A DNA stretch of 64,000 nt from Sphingomonas sp. AP4-R1 (GTDB taxonomy: Bacteria; Pseudomonadota; Alphaproteobacteria; Sphingomonadales; Sphingomonadaceae). Below the pieces are notes generated by a model. The model had not been told where the DNA came from. It saw only the letters and a program-made list of their open reading frames with translations, and did not search any database. Positions 27,788 to 37,297 of this stretch are shown piece after piece (within the stretch, counting starts at the first letter, position 1; each line of letters begins with the position of its first letter). The stretch spans positions 1,998,001-2,062,000 of the forward strand of contig NZ_CP053346.1 in NCBI RefSeq assembly GCF_013113735.1, in the 5' to 3' direction. The translations under genes and the position numbers were made by a program.

Positions 27788-28333
27788 AGATCAGGCGTGC
27801 CCTGCGCCACCGGGACGACGGAAGCATGTTCCTCGCCCGATGACTGTCCGAGTCTTCGATCCGGGCGTCGCGGCGGTCGCTCGTTTTTTCGGCGAGACGG
27901 TCGCTGCAGTTCGATCGGGACCGTGGCGGCGGGATCCTTCATCAACCCGCTTGATCGATTCCGATGAGCCTTTCGGCTTTTCGGACGTTGAAGCGATGTC
28001 ATCTTGTGCCGATGCTAGGGCGCGTCGGCGCGGTGAATGACGGTATTGATGGAAAGCGGCGCGACATCTTCTCTTCAGGCCACTTTCGAAGACGCTGCGC
28101 TCAAAAGCGGCCGAGGCGGGACGATTAACCATATCGTGACGCTTGAGACGCCAAAGAAGCGATTTTCCGTAGATCGTATGGGTAATCGCTGTTTTGGCCT
28201 TTATAGCCAAAATCACGTGTCCCAGGGCCCGCAGACAGGATCAGTTCATCACAGTTGGTATGGAATGTTACAAATTTCTACTGGCCATCCGAAATCATCG
28301 AACTATATCGCGCCCGTCCCTAAGGAGCTAGCC
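27788..28333. other. Long AT-richer leader upstream of the second mucR gene
   Basis: These 546 bases lie between GH130 and the mucR-type gene. No frame shows convincing coding bias. From about 28080 on, the sequence is clearly more AT-rich than the window average, with patches such as TTACAAATTTCTA and CGAACTATATCG just before the RBS. MucR proteins bind AT-rich sites with T-A steps, so this could be an autoregulatory leader. No palindromic repeat of the usual families is present. Confidence 0.5.
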
Positions 28334-28801
28334 GTGTCCACTGATAATCAGGATTTGATCACGCTCACCGCCGATATCGTGTCGGCTCATGTGAGCAACA
28401 ACAGCGTCCCCACCGCGGAAGTCGCGGCGCTGATCCAGAGCGTGTATGGCGCGCTCGGCGCGCTGGGCACGCCGGCGCTTGAGCCGGTTGCCGAGAAGCC
28501 GAAGGGCGCCGTTTCGCTGCGCTCGTCGATCAAGCCGGATTTTCTGATCAGCATGATCGATGGCAAGCCCTACAAGATGCTTCGCCGTCACATTTCGCAG
28601 CACGGCTATACGCCGGAGAGCTATCGCGAGGCTTTCGGCCTGCCGCGTGACTATCCGATGGTCGCCGCCAATTATGCCGAGCAGCGCCGCGCGCTCGCGC
28701 ACAAGATCGGCCTGGGCCGCAAGCCGCGCTCGGCCACCGCTGCCCCGGCGGCGGCTGCTGCCGCGCCGAAGCGCCGCGCCCGCAAGGCGGTCGAGGCCTG
28801 A
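28334..28801 (+). CDS. MucR/Ros family regulator with altered zinc ligands (MucR copy 2)
   Basis: The protein has 155 residues with a GTG start at 28334; AAGGAG six bases before it decides the start. The N-domain (LTADIVSAHVSNNSVPTAEVAALIQSVYGAL) and YPMVAANYAEQRRALAHKIGLGRKP are MucR-typical. At the ligand positions it has Ser73, Asp76, His86 and His90 (SMID, then RRHISQHG), so the first Cys is lost but both His remain, the opposite pattern to copy 1. The C-terminus is Ala-rich and basic (PKRRARKAVEA). A strong terminator follows. Confidence 0.9.
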   Translation: MSTDNQDLITLTADIVSAHVSNNSVPTAEVAALIQSVYGALGALGTPALEPVAEKPKGAVSLRSSIKPDFLISMIDGKPYKMLRRHISQHGYTPESYREAFGLPRDYPMVAANYAEQRRALAHKIGLGRKPRSATAAPAAAAAAPKRRARKAVEA

Positions 28802-28846
28802 ACCGTTCGCGGCGCCTCCCCAAAAGGTGCCGACGACGTAAATAAA

Positions 28847-28880
28847 GGGGCGGGAGCGGTTGCTCCTGCCCCTTTTCTTT
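28847..28880 (+). terminator. Rho-independent terminator after mucR copy 2
   Basis: The 11-bp stem GGGGCGGGAGC/GCTCCTGCCCC (one G-T pair) has a GGTT loop and is followed by TTTTCTTT. It ends only 16 bases before the ATG of the MFS gene, so that gene must depend on read-through or on a promoter overlapping the hairpin. Confidence 0.92.
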
Positions 28881-28895
28881 GGGAATAGGCCGCGT

Positions 28896-30149
28896 ATGTC
28901 CGTGCCACCTGTTCGTGCGCCCGGCGCCAGCGATCCCGGTCTTTCCTTCCGGCCTTTCGTCGCGCTGATGGCCTGTCTCATGGCCATGAATGCGCTTGCG
29001 ATCGATATCATGCTCGCGGCGCTGCCGGAGATTGCGCGCAGCCTCCACATCGCCACCGAAAACCAGCGGCAGTGGATCATCGCCACCTACGTGATCGGCT
29101 TCGGCTCCGCGCAACTGGTGTGGGGGCCGCTGGCGGATCGCTTCGGGCGCAAGCCGATCGTGGTGGCCAGTACCGCCTCCTTCTGCGTGCTGAGCCTGGT
29201 GGCAGGGCTCTCCAGCACCTTTCCGCTGCTGCTGATCGCCCGCTTCTGGCAGGGGGTGGCGGCGGCCGCATCGCGCGTGCTGGTCGTCTCGATCGTGCGC
29301 GATTGCTATGAGGGACGGCAGATGGCGCGGGTGATGAGCCTGGCCTTCATGTGCTTCCTCGCCGTGCCGATCCTGGCGCCCAGCATCGGCCAGATCATCC
29401 TGCTGGCGATGGGAAGCTGGCGCTGGATCTTCCTGCTGCTCGGCGCCTTCGGCGGGCTGCTGGGGATCGTGGCGTGGTTCAAGCTCAAGGAAACGCTGCA
29501 CCCCGAATATCGCCAGCCCATCTCGATCGGCGGCGTGGCCACGGCGATGGCGCGCGTGATCGGCGATCGCACGGCGGCGGGCTATTCGCTGTCCAGCGCC
29601 TTCGCCTTCGGCTCGCTGATGGGCTTCATCAATTCGGCCGGGCAGATCTTCGCCGACATCTTCCATGCGGCGGCGATGTTCCCGCTGGTCTTCGCGTGCA
29701 TCGCGGGATCGATGGGAGTCTCGTCCTTCCTGAACTCGCGCATCGTCGGCCGGTTCGGCACGCGGCGCGTCTCGCAATCGGCGATGTTCGGCTTCACCGT
29801 TCTGGCGATCATCCACCTCGTCGTCGCTTTGAGCGGGCGGGAGACGATCTGGACGCTCGCCATCATCCAGTCCGCCACGATGTTCTGCTTCGGCATGATG
29901 GGCGCGAACTTCGGATCGATGGCGATGGAGCCGGTGGGCGACATCGCCGGCACGGCCTCGTCGATCCAGGGCTTCTTCCAGACGTTGATCGGCGCGCTGA
30001 TCGGGCTGGTGATCGGCCAGTCGTTCGACGGCACCACCGTGCCGCTCGCCATCGGCTTCACCGTGATCGGCTTCTGCGTGATCGCGACGGTGACGTTCAC
30101 CGAGCGCGGCAAGCTCTTCCGCCCCCACCACGCGCCGGTCCTGAGCTGA
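28896..30149 (+). CDS. MFS drug-resistance transporter, Bcr/CflA type
   Basis: The protein has 417 residues and twelve predicted helices. ALAIDIMLAALPEIARSL and FGSAQLVWGPLADRFGRKPIVV match the Bcr/CflA subfamily, whose members export bicyclomycin, chloramphenicol or other compounds. The substrate is not predictable. ATG 28896 lies right after the terminator of mucR2 and has no strong RBS, so leadership and expression are unclear. A family B repeat follows its stop. Confidence 0.88.
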   Translation: MSVPPVRAPGASDPGLSFRPFVALMACLMAMNALAIDIMLAALPEIARSLHIATENQRQWIIATYVIGFGSAQLVWGPLADRFGRKPIVVASTASFCVLSLVAGLSSTFPLLLIARFWQGVAAAASRVLVVSIVRDCYEGRQMARVMSLAFMCFLAVPILAPSIGQIILLAMGSWRWIFLLLGAFGGLLGIVAWFKLKETLHPEYRQPISIGGVATAMARVIGDRTAAGYSLSSAFAFGSLMGFINSAGQIFADIFHAAAMFPLVFACIAGSMGVSSFLNSRIVGRFGTRRVSQSAMFGFTVLAIIHLVVALSGRETIWTLAIIQSATMFCFGMMGANFGSMAMEPVGDIAGTASSIQGFFQTLIGALIGLVIGQSFDGTTVPLAIGFTVIGFCVIATVTFTERGKLFRPHHAPVLS

Positions 30150-30162
30150 TTTCTCTTTTTCG

Positions 30163-30244
30163 CCATCCCGGACCTGATCCGGAATCCCGCTTCTTTTTGC
30201 GTCGAGAAGAAAAAGCGAGACCCCGGATCAAGTCCGGGGTGACG
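30163..30244. repeat. Intergenic palindromic repeat (family B)
   Basis: CATCCCGGACCTGATCCGG at the left is inverted relative to CCCCGGATCAAGTCCGGGG-TGACG at the right, with inner CTTCTTTTTGCG / AGAAGAAAAAGCG arms. It sits between convergent genes, and a related copy is at 44276-44367. Confidence 0.9.
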
Positions 30245-30269
30245 ATAAGACGGACATGCCCCGCCGCGC

Positions 30270-33200
30270 TCAATAATCCTTCGAGACGCGCACGTTGCCG
30301 CTCTGTCGCCCGATCGTGGAGATGGTCGAGAGCAGGGACAGCCAGCGCGTGATGCGGAATTCGGCGCTCGTGGCGGAATAGCCGGCGCCGTCGGTGACGA
30401 CCTCCACATAGGTGCGGCGTCCGATATATTTGCCGGCCGCCACCGCCGACTTCGCGCCCGTGGTGGGATCGGCGGGCAGGATGCGCAGGCGATCGAGCCG
30501 CACCGCGCGGCGCACCGCGTTGATCGGATCGAGATTGAGCCCGCCCTTGTTGCCCGAGCTGCGCAGCGAGGCGACCGCCGCCGCCAGCTGAAGCGCTTCC
30601 GGCGCGGACAGGTTCGTGATCGAGGTGCCGAACAGCAGGCGCGAGAGTAGCTCGTCCTCCGGCAAAGCGGGGACGCTCTGGAAGCTGATCTCGGGCTTCA
30701 GCCCGGTGCCAGACACCTGGATCGAGGCGTTCAGCCCTTGCAGGTCGGCGCGCGCGGTGATGTCCAGGATCGGATCGGGCGGGGCCGCGCCGGTGAAGCG
30801 GATGATGCCGCGCTCCAGCTCGAACCGGCGGCCGGCGAACTGATAGCCGCCGCGCACCAGATCGGCCTTGCCGCCGATCGCGGGATTGTTGACCGCGCCC
30901 TTGATCGTCAGGTCCGCGCGCCATTCGCTGTCGAGGCCGAGGCCGCGCACCAGCATCTGGTTGCGCGCATGCGCCTTCAGGTCGAGCTGCCAGGGGCGGG
31001 GCGGGGGCGTGTCGTCGAAATCCTCGTCGTCGGCGTTGACGTCCGTCACGGTCAGCTGCGCCACCTGCGCGGCGGCGGCGCTGCCCAGTTGATAACGGCT
31101 CTTGATCAGATCCAGCGAGCCGCCGATCGTGCCGGTGCGCCCGTCCGACTTGATCGTGATCGGCCCGGTGACGGTGGCTCCCAGATCGTCGCGGTTCAGG
31201 ATCTGCGCGTTGGTGGCCATCAGCGCGAGGTCCATCGCCACGCCGGTCGCGCCCGACAGGTCGAAATCGCCCCGGCCGGTGACGGTGCCGTCGCCCGGCG
31301 TCGATCCGCTCATCTGCGAGAGGATCAGGCGCGAGCCTTCGAACGTGCCGCTCGCCTTGATCCCGCGCACCACCGTGCCGGTGACGCTGCTTTCGAGGCG
31401 GCCCGCATCGGTGCGGAGCGAGCCGCGGATCTGCGGATCGGCGAGCGTGCCGCCCGCATCGGCCGTCACGGTCAGTGGGCCCGAAAGATCGATCGTTTCC
31501 ACGCCGGTCAGCCGCCAGAGGATGTCGGCGGGCCCCATGTAGCGCAGCTGCGCGAAGAGCGGCGCGTTCAGGATGCGGTCGGCCAGATCGGCCCCCGCGC
31601 CCAGCGGCGCCACCTTCGCCTGCGCGCGCCCGATCGTCTTCCCCTGCGAGACGGCGACGGCGCGCGCGGCGATGCCGCCCGGCGTGAGCGCCGCGGCCAG
31701 CCCCAGATCGATCGGCTGCGAGGCGAGGACGAGGCCCGCGCGGGCGAGGCCGCGCACCGTCACGTCCATCCGGCCGGTCGGGGCGGCCTGCCCCTCGCGC
31801 CGGAAAGCCAGCTTGCCGCTGGCATAGCCGGAGAGGCCGAGCTTCGGCGCGAAGATGTCCGCCAGGATCAGCGGCACATGCTCCAGCGTGGCATCGAACG
31901 CCACGCGGCCCGGCCCGAACTCGCCGCCGACCAGAGCGGCGCCGCCCGCATAATCCAGCCGTGTGGGTGCGAGCTTCCAGCCATCGCCCTGCGCGCTGAT
32001 CCGGGCGGGCTGGGGCAGGCTGATCGGGCGGCCGTCGAGATTGCCCGAGGCGCTGATCGCGGCCTGGCCGGGCTCCAGCTGCGCGCCGACCTTCAGATCG
32101 AACGTCTTGCCCCGGCTGCCGACGATCGTGCCCGATACGGTGCCGCGCCCGCCGCGCAGATGCGCCTGCGCCGCCAGCCGCGCGATAGAGACCGCGCCGC
32201 GCCGCAGCCCGCGCCCGGTGAAGGTGCCGTCCAGCCCCAGCGCGTCCGGATCCAGCAGGATCGTGCCGTCCAGCTGCCCGCGCCCGATCCCAATCGGATT
32301 GGCGGCGGCCAGCTTCGCGCCGGTGAAGCTCAGATGCGGATCGATCCGCTGGATCGTGCCCTGTGGCGCGAAATTCAGCGCGCCCGCCATGCCGCCGCCC
32401 GAAAGATCGAGCCGGCCGGTGAAGCCTTCGGGATCGGAGCGCAGCCGCCCGCTGGCGCGCGTACCGGAGGCATCCAGCGCGCGCACGTCGATCACGGTGG
32501 GCTGGCCGGGCGGCGTCTCGATCGCGCCGTTCGCGGCGAACGGCCCGAGCGTGGAGCCACCGGTCGCGCGGAAATCGAAGCCGTTGGGCAAGGGATCGAG
32601 CGTGAGATGGACATCGGTGGTGCCCAGCGCCGGCACGGGCGCGTCGAGCATCAGATCGACCTTCGGATGATCGATCATCCCGTCCAGCGCGAGGCGGAAG
32701 GCGCCGTACACGTCCTGCTGGCCCGCGCCGTCAAACTGGAACGTGCCGTCGCGGCGGCGCATGCCGGTGCCCGTGATGCGGATCGCGGGGCCGGTGAGGA
32801 CGAGATTCTGGAAGCGCAGCGTGCCGTCCGGATCGCGGATCAGCTTCGTATCGAGATGCGGCAGGCCGCCGGCCAGCGATCGCAGGAAGGCATTGTCGAA
32901 GCGGCGCACGTCGGCCGTGCCGTGGCCCGTCACCACCGTGCCCTTGCCGCCCGGTCCCGGCGCCACCGACAGCACGCTATCCACATCGACGATGCCGAGG
33001 CCGGGGATCAGATAGCGTTTGAGCCCGCCCGTGAGCGCGACATCATAGGCGCCGCTGACGAGATCGATCCGCAGGCCGAGCTTGCCGTTGAGCTTGTCCG
33101 ACGAGAGGGCGAGGCCGGTGCCCGTGATCGCCTTGCCGTCCACCGACAGCGTGCCCACCACCTTCAGATTGGCGAGGATGCCGCCCGCGACATCGCCGAT

Positions 33201-34460
33201 GCCGGTGACCCGCGCGGCGGACAGCGTGATCGGCAGCGCGACGGGGATCTTGCCGAAGCGGCCCGCGCCGGTGGCGGAGACGCGATCGAAGCCGGTATTG
33301 TCGAAGGCGATGTGCGGGCTCGTCAGCGCATAACGGAATGCGGGCTCCTTGAAGTCGCCGTCCAGCATCATGTGGAGCCGCACCTGCTGGCCCGTCATGT
33401 TCGGGAAGAGGGCGGAGGGATCGCGTAGATCCACGTCCAGCGCGAAGTCGCGGAACGCGCTGTTGGCCAGATCGAGTCGGCCTTTCGTGCCCAGCCGCAG
33501 CGCCTGGCTCGCCACCGCGAGGCTTCCCGTCAGCTGGCGATCGGCGAGCTTTGCATGCCCCGCCACGGAGATGATGTTCGCCGTCAGCCGCTGCAATTTG
33601 CCGGTGAGGAAGGGGGAGGGGGCGAGGCGGCCGTTCAGGCCATAATCGCCATCCTTCACGGTCAGCGCCAGATCGGCGATCGCCTTGTCGTCCAGCCGGG
33701 CGTGGGCGTGGCCCTGCCAGCGATGCCAGGTGCCGCGCCCGTCGACGGCGGCGAGGATCGGCCGCTTCGTGCCGAACAGGCCGCCGATCACGCCGCCGGC
33801 TGGCCCCTCGGCCCGCGCGATCAGGCGGAAGACGTCGCCATCGGGCTCCGCATCCAGATCCACCGCGAGCCGGTCGCGCTTGTTGCTCGCCGTCTGCAGC
33901 CAGATCATCGCGCGGCGGCCGTGGACATCGGCGCGCGCCGCGAGCTTCGCCTCCGCCGCCGTGCCCGCCACGGCCTTGCCCAGCCGGAAGTGGCGCACCT
34001 CCAGCTTGCCGATGCGGATGTCGAAGCCGGGCAGGATCGGGCCCTTCTTCGTGCTGCGGAGCTTGGGCAGCCGATCCAGCGTCACCAGATCGGACGAGAG
34101 GCTGCGTATATCCAGCCGATTGGAGAGCCAGCCGAGCGGGCGCCAGTCGAGCCGGATGGCGGGCGCCTCGAAGAACTGGCCCTTCAGGTCATAGAGCCGC
34201 ACGTCGCGCAGCACCGCCCGGTTCCAGATCGACCCCTCGATCCGGCCGATGCGGATGCGCAGGCCCGTCTTGATCTTCAGCTCCGCGATGCGATCGACGA
34301 TCAGCCGATGGCCGGGGCCGGTATCCACGGCCAGGATCGCCAGCCCGAACGCCATGAACAGGCTCAGCAGCGCGACGCCCAGGCCGCGCAGCAGGCGGTT
34401 GCGCTTCGCCGGCGGCGGGGGCGCCTCTGCGGGGATCTCTTCGGGCGGCAGCGCGTCCAT
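30270..34460 (-). CDS. tamB: Translocation and assembly module protein TamB
   Basis: This is a 1396-residue inner-membrane-anchored periplasmic protein. A Pro-rich cytoplasmic start is followed by one membrane helix (about 25-48). A very long beta-helical AsmA/TamB region follows. The C-terminal DUF490 domain ends in a stretch with FRITRWLSLLSTISTIGRQSGNVRVSKDY. TamB bridges the periplasm to TamA and supports autotransporter insertion and phospholipid transport. The ATG overlaps the tamA stop by one base (TGATG), so it is coupled. The frame runs on to 34892, but that part is tamA antiframe. Confidence 0.92.
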   Translation of the reverse strand: MDALPPEEIPAEAPPPPAKRNRLLRGLGVALLSLFMAFGLAILAVDTGPGHRLIVDRIAELKIKTGLRIRIGRIEGSIWNRAVLRDVRLYDLKGQFFEAPAIRLDWRPLGWLSNRLDIRSLSSDLVTLDRLPKLRSTKKGPILPGFDIRIGKLEVRHFRLGKAVAGTAAEAKLAARADVHGRRAMIWLQTASNKRDRLAVDLDAEPDGDVFRLIARAEGPAGGVIGGLFGTKRPILAAVDGRGTWHRWQGHAHARLDDKAIADLALTVKDGDYGLNGRLAPSPFLTGKLQRLTANIISVAGHAKLADRQLTGSLAVASQALRLGTKGRLDLANSAFRDFALDVDLRDPSALFPNMTGQQVRLHMMLDGDFKEPAFRYALTSPHIAFDNTGFDRVSATGAGRFGKIPVALPITLSAARVTGIGDVAGGILANLKVVGTLSVDGKAITGTGLALSSDKLNGKLGLRIDLVSGAYDVALTGGLKRYLIPGLGIVDVDSVLSVAPGPGGKGTVVTGHGTADVRRFDNAFLRSLAGGLPHLDTKLIRDPDGTLRFQNLVLTGPAIRITGTGMRRRDGTFQFDGAGQQDVYGAFRLALDGMIDHPKVDLMLDAPVPALGTTDVHLTLDPLPNGFDFRATGGSTLGPFAANGAIETPPGQPTVIDVRALDASGTRASGRLRSDPEGFTGRLDLSGGGMAGALNFAPQGTIQRIDPHLSFTGAKLAAANPIGIGRGQLDGTILLDPDALGLDGTFTGRGLRRGAVSIARLAAQAHLRGGRGTVSGTIVGSRGKTFDLKVGAQLEPGQAAISASGNLDGRPISLPQPARISAQGDGWKLAPTRLDYAGGAALVGGEFGPGRVAFDATLEHVPLILADIFAPKLGLSGYASGKLAFRREGQAAPTGRMDVTVRGLARAGLVLASQPIDLGLAAALTPGGIAARAVAVSQGKTIGRAQAKVAPLGAGADLADRILNAPLFAQLRYMGPADILWRLTGVETIDLSGPLTVTADAGGTLADPQIRGSLRTDAGRLESSVTGTVVRGIKASGTFEGSRLILSQMSGSTPGDGTVTGRGDFDLSGATGVAMDLALMATNAQILNRDDLGATVTGPITIKSDGRTGTIGGSLDLIKSRYQLGSAAAAQVAQLTVTDVNADDEDFDDTPPPRPWQLDLKAHARNQMLVRGLGLDSEWRADLTIKGAVNNPAIGGKADLVRGGYQFAGRRFELERGIIRFTGAAPPDPILDITARADLQGLNASIQVSGTGLKPEISFQSVPALPEDELLSRLLFGTSITNLSAPEALQLAAAVASLRSSGNKGGLNLDPINAVRRAVRLDRLRILPADPTTGAKSAVAAGKYIGRRTYVEVVTDGAGYSATSAEFRITRWLSLLSTISTIGRQSGNVRVSKDY

Positions 34461-36532
34461 CAGAAGGCCTGCCCGAGCGACACATAGACGGCGACGCGGG
34501 ATTCGCCCGGCCGCCGTGCGATCGGCGTGCCCACGTCGATGCGGATCGGGCCGAAGCTGGTATAATAACGCGCGCCGAGCCCCGCGCCGTAGCGCATGTG
34601 GCTGACCTTCGGGATATTGCTGTCGGTGAGGCTGCCGCCGTCGAAGAAGGGCACCACGCCGAACGATCCGAAGCGGAAGCGCACCTCGCTGCCGAACTCG
34701 GTCAGCCCGCGCCCGCCCACGGGATCGCGATCCACGTCGACCGGGCCGATGCCCTGATAGCTGTAGCCGCGCACCGATCCGCCGCCGCCCGAATAGAGCC
34801 GGCGCGACGGCGCGATGATCGACGTGCTGGCGCCCGTGATCGAGGCGACGCGGATGCGCCCCGCCAGCACGATCGAGGATGTCGCCGGCCAATAGGCGCT
34901 CGCATCGAACTGCATCTTCACATAGCCGTCGAACGTCTTGTGGAGCGAGGCTTCGGGCGAGATGCGGCCCGTGATGCGATAGCCCTTGCTGGGGTTCAGC
35001 AGGTCGTCCGTGCCGTCATAGGAGAGCGTGGCGGGCACGGCCGCGACGAGGAAGTTGCGGCGGCGCGCCTGGCCCGTCGCCTGGATCGTGTCGCGTTCGT
35101 CCGACGCGAGCAGCTCGCCACCGAGCGACCAGGTCCATTTCTTCTGCCAGATGATGTTGGTCTGCCGCTCCAGATTGGCCGAAACCGAGAAGGTGCGCGC
35201 GTCATAGGCGTTGAGATTGCTGTGGGAGGCGGCGATCTGCGCGTTCAGCACGCGATCGCGCGCCCGATAATTGGAGCGGCGCAGCGTGGCGCTCAGCAAT
35301 TGCTCGCGCGTGCCGGCGATGCCCCGGAAGGTGACGGCGCCCTCGGGCGGCAGCAGATTGCGATGCTGCCACGAAATTTCGGCGCGCGCGCCTTCGCCCG
35401 TGCCGTAGCCCAGCTCGCCCGCGATCGTGCGCGGCGGCGCGGGCTCGGTCAGCACCCGGATATCGACCAGCGCCGGGTCCTCCGCCGGCACCGGCGTGAT
35501 CGTCGCGACCGAGACGAGGCTGGTCTGGATCAGCGCGCGGCGCAGATCATCGAGCAGGGGCGCGTCGAATTCGTCGCCCTCGTGGAAGCGGGCGATCTCG
35601 CCCAAGTGGCGCGAGGAGAAGACCGGCTTGTTGCCCGTGGCGACGATCTTGCCGAAGCGCGCGGGCGCGCCGGGATCGACGTCCAGCTTCAGCGTCGCCT
35701 CGCCGCTGGCGTGATCCACCGTCACCTGCGGCTCGCCGACCTTCGCGAAGGGGAAGCCTTCGTGGCCCAGCCGCGCGCGATAGGCGATCACCTCGTTGGT
35801 GACGCGATCGGCATCCACCGCGTCGCCGGGCTTGACCGCGAAGGCGGATCCCAGCGCCGCCGCTTTCGCCCCGGCCTTGTCGACGCCGACGAGATCGACG
35901 GTGGCGAAGCGATAGCTGCGCCCCGGCGTCACGGCCAGCGTCACCGCGATCGGCATGGCAGCGGTGTCGACGCGGCTCAGCACCTCGCCGTCATAGCGGC
36001 CGATCGAGCGCAGCAGCTGCTTCATCAGCGCCTCGTCCTCGTTGACGCGGCGGTTGATCTGGGCGGCGTTGGCGGGCTTGTCGTCGCCCGCATCCAGCGC
36101 GGAGAGTGCGTTGAATCGCAGGCGGAAATCGGCGCCCAGTTCCTCGATGCCGGTGATCGTGACGCGATAGGGGCGGGCCAGCTCGGCCTCGACGGCGGCG
36201 GAGTCGGAGCGTCGGGCCTTGCCCGTGCCGGATGCCGATGCCGCGCCGGTGGCAGGGGCTGATGCGTCCGGGGCCGGGGCGGGGGCCGCGTCCGGGGCGG
36301 AGAGATCGGGCCAGTCGACGCCCAGATCGGGCATCGGCGCCAGCGGCAGATCGGCGGAGATCAGGCCCTGATCCGGCGCGGGCGGTGCCAGGACGGGCAG
36401 GGGGGCGGCCGACGGGGCCTGCTGGCCAGGTGCGGCAGGCGCGACTGTCTGGGCCCCGGCGGACAGCGAATTCAGGCAGAGTGTCGCAGCCGCGGCGGCA
36501 TATTTCGCCGCCCGCATCCGTACCGCAGGCAT
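34460..36532 (-). CDS. tamA: Outer-membrane translocation and assembly module TamA (BamA/Omp85 family)
   Basis: This 690-residue protein has a signal peptide (about 1-27) and then a Pro/Ala-rich linker (about 28-110), longer than in most TamA. POTRA domains span about 120-370 and a 16-strand barrel of Omp85 type forms the C-terminal half. The lid-loop motif region reads YSGGGGSVRGYSYQGIG, and GLGARYYTSFGPIRIDVGTP is the late-barrel signature, ending YVSLGQAF with terminal Phe. It is transcribed leftward ahead of tamB. Confidence 0.92.
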   Translation of the reverse strand: MPAVRMRAAKYAAAAATLCLNSLSAGAQTVAPAAPGQQAPSAAPLPVLAPPAPDQGLISADLPLAPMPDLGVDWPDLSAPDAAPAPAPDASAPATGAASASGTGKARRSDSAAVEAELARPYRVTITGIEELGADFRLRFNALSALDAGDDKPANAAQINRRVNEDEALMKQLLRSIGRYDGEVLSRVDTAAMPIAVTLAVTPGRSYRFATVDLVGVDKAGAKAAALGSAFAVKPGDAVDADRVTNEVIAYRARLGHEGFPFAKVGEPQVTVDHASGEATLKLDVDPGAPARFGKIVATGNKPVFSSRHLGEIARFHEGDEFDAPLLDDLRRALIQTSLVSVATITPVPAEDPALVDIRVLTEPAPPRTIAGELGYGTGEGARAEISWQHRNLLPPEGAVTFRGIAGTREQLLSATLRRSNYRARDRVLNAQIAASHSNLNAYDARTFSVSANLERQTNIIWQKKWTWSLGGELLASDERDTIQATGQARRRNFLVAAVPATLSYDGTDDLLNPSKGYRITGRISPEASLHKTFDGYVKMQFDASAYWPATSSIVLAGRIRVASITGASTSIIAPSRRLYSGGGGSVRGYSYQGIGPVDVDRDPVGGRGLTEFGSEVRFRFGSFGVVPFFDGGSLTDSNIPKVSHMRYGAGLGARYYTSFGPIRIDVGTPIARRPGESRVAVYVSLGQAF

Positions 36533-36644
36533 GCCTCTCCCTAGGGCAGGCGCGCGCGCGCCGCCAGCGCTTGCGACACGTTAACGCCACGGGCTGGCCA
36601 CGCCCGCGCGACAGTGGCAGGGAGGGCACAATGAGCGAGGAACG

Positions 36645-36830
36645 ATGAGCGACCGAAACGAACCGGCTCCCGCCGCGGCGGGCGTGCTGCTGGCGATCGC
36701 CATCCTGGCGGGCACCACGATCGGCATGTTTTGGGGCGAGCCCTCGGCCGGCGTGGTCGGCGGTGTCGCCGTGGGTGCGGTGGCGGCGCTGCTGTTCTGG
36801 CTGCGCGACCGGAAGCGCACGGGGCGCTAG
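36645..36830 (+). CDS. Small two-helix membrane protein
   Basis: The protein has 61 residues. Two hydrophobic helices (about 11-29 and 35-53) are separated by WGEPSAG, and the basic end RDRKRTGR should stay in the cytoplasm. GAGGAACG precedes the ATG. It is divergent from tamA with 112 bases between them. Function unknown. Confidence 0.7.
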   Translation: MSDRNEPAPAAAGVLLAIAILAGTTIGMFWGEPSAGVVGGVAVGAVAALLFWLRDRKRTGR

Positions 36831-36889
36831 GAGGCGGGCGGGCTAGGGTTGCTCGACATTCAGCGATTGGAAACGGCTGCTTTCGAGAA

Positions 36890-37168
36890 AGCGTCACCCT
36901 GAACTCGTTTGGCGCATGTCCCGTTCGGACATGGAGCTTCGTCATGCCGGACCCTTCGGCAGGCTCAGGACAGGCTTGTTCCGGCATCCACCCGTCTGCG
37001 CGCGCCTTGGTCCGCTGTACGTGTCGCCCGGTGGACCCCGGAACAAGTCCGGGGTGACGGGCACGTGTTCGAACGGGATACCCATCAACTCGTTTCAGGG
37101 CCCATGACCCGACCGTCGAACCAGGCCGATCCGTCAGGTCATGGATGCTGAAACGAGTTCAGCATGAC
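36890..37168. repeat. Composite nested palindromic repeat (families C and B)
   Basis: Family C ends (CGTCACCCTGAACTCGTTT at the left and GCTGAAACGAGTTCAGCATG at the right) enclose a family B-like element (about 36941-37059, ending CCGGAACAAGTCCGGGGTGA) and a second C half (CAACTCGTTTCAGGGCCCATG). This looks like one element inserted in another. The rest of the 467-base gap up to 37297 shows no gene. Confidence 0.75.
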
Positions 37169-37297
37169 AGTCTGGAATGATGCCCAGCCCAGTCTTTCAC
37201 ATTATCCGACTGTCGATCCGTCCTAGACGGCGGGCGGCCTAGCCGTTCCTCACGTCCGGCGCGACGGACGCGTCAGCGGGGACATCCCCCTGCTTGC

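Noticed and set aside
27791..28216. 142-codon open frame on the minus strand between GH130 and mucR2
   Set aside because: No RBS, no domain, basic low-information composition and poor codon bias.
30738..33428. 896-codon open frame antisense to tamB
   Set aside because: No start context or domain; the tamB reading frame has clear family features on the other strand.
36731..37057. Open frames across the composite repeat
   Set aside because: They run through repeat DNA and change in every copy; not protein-coding.
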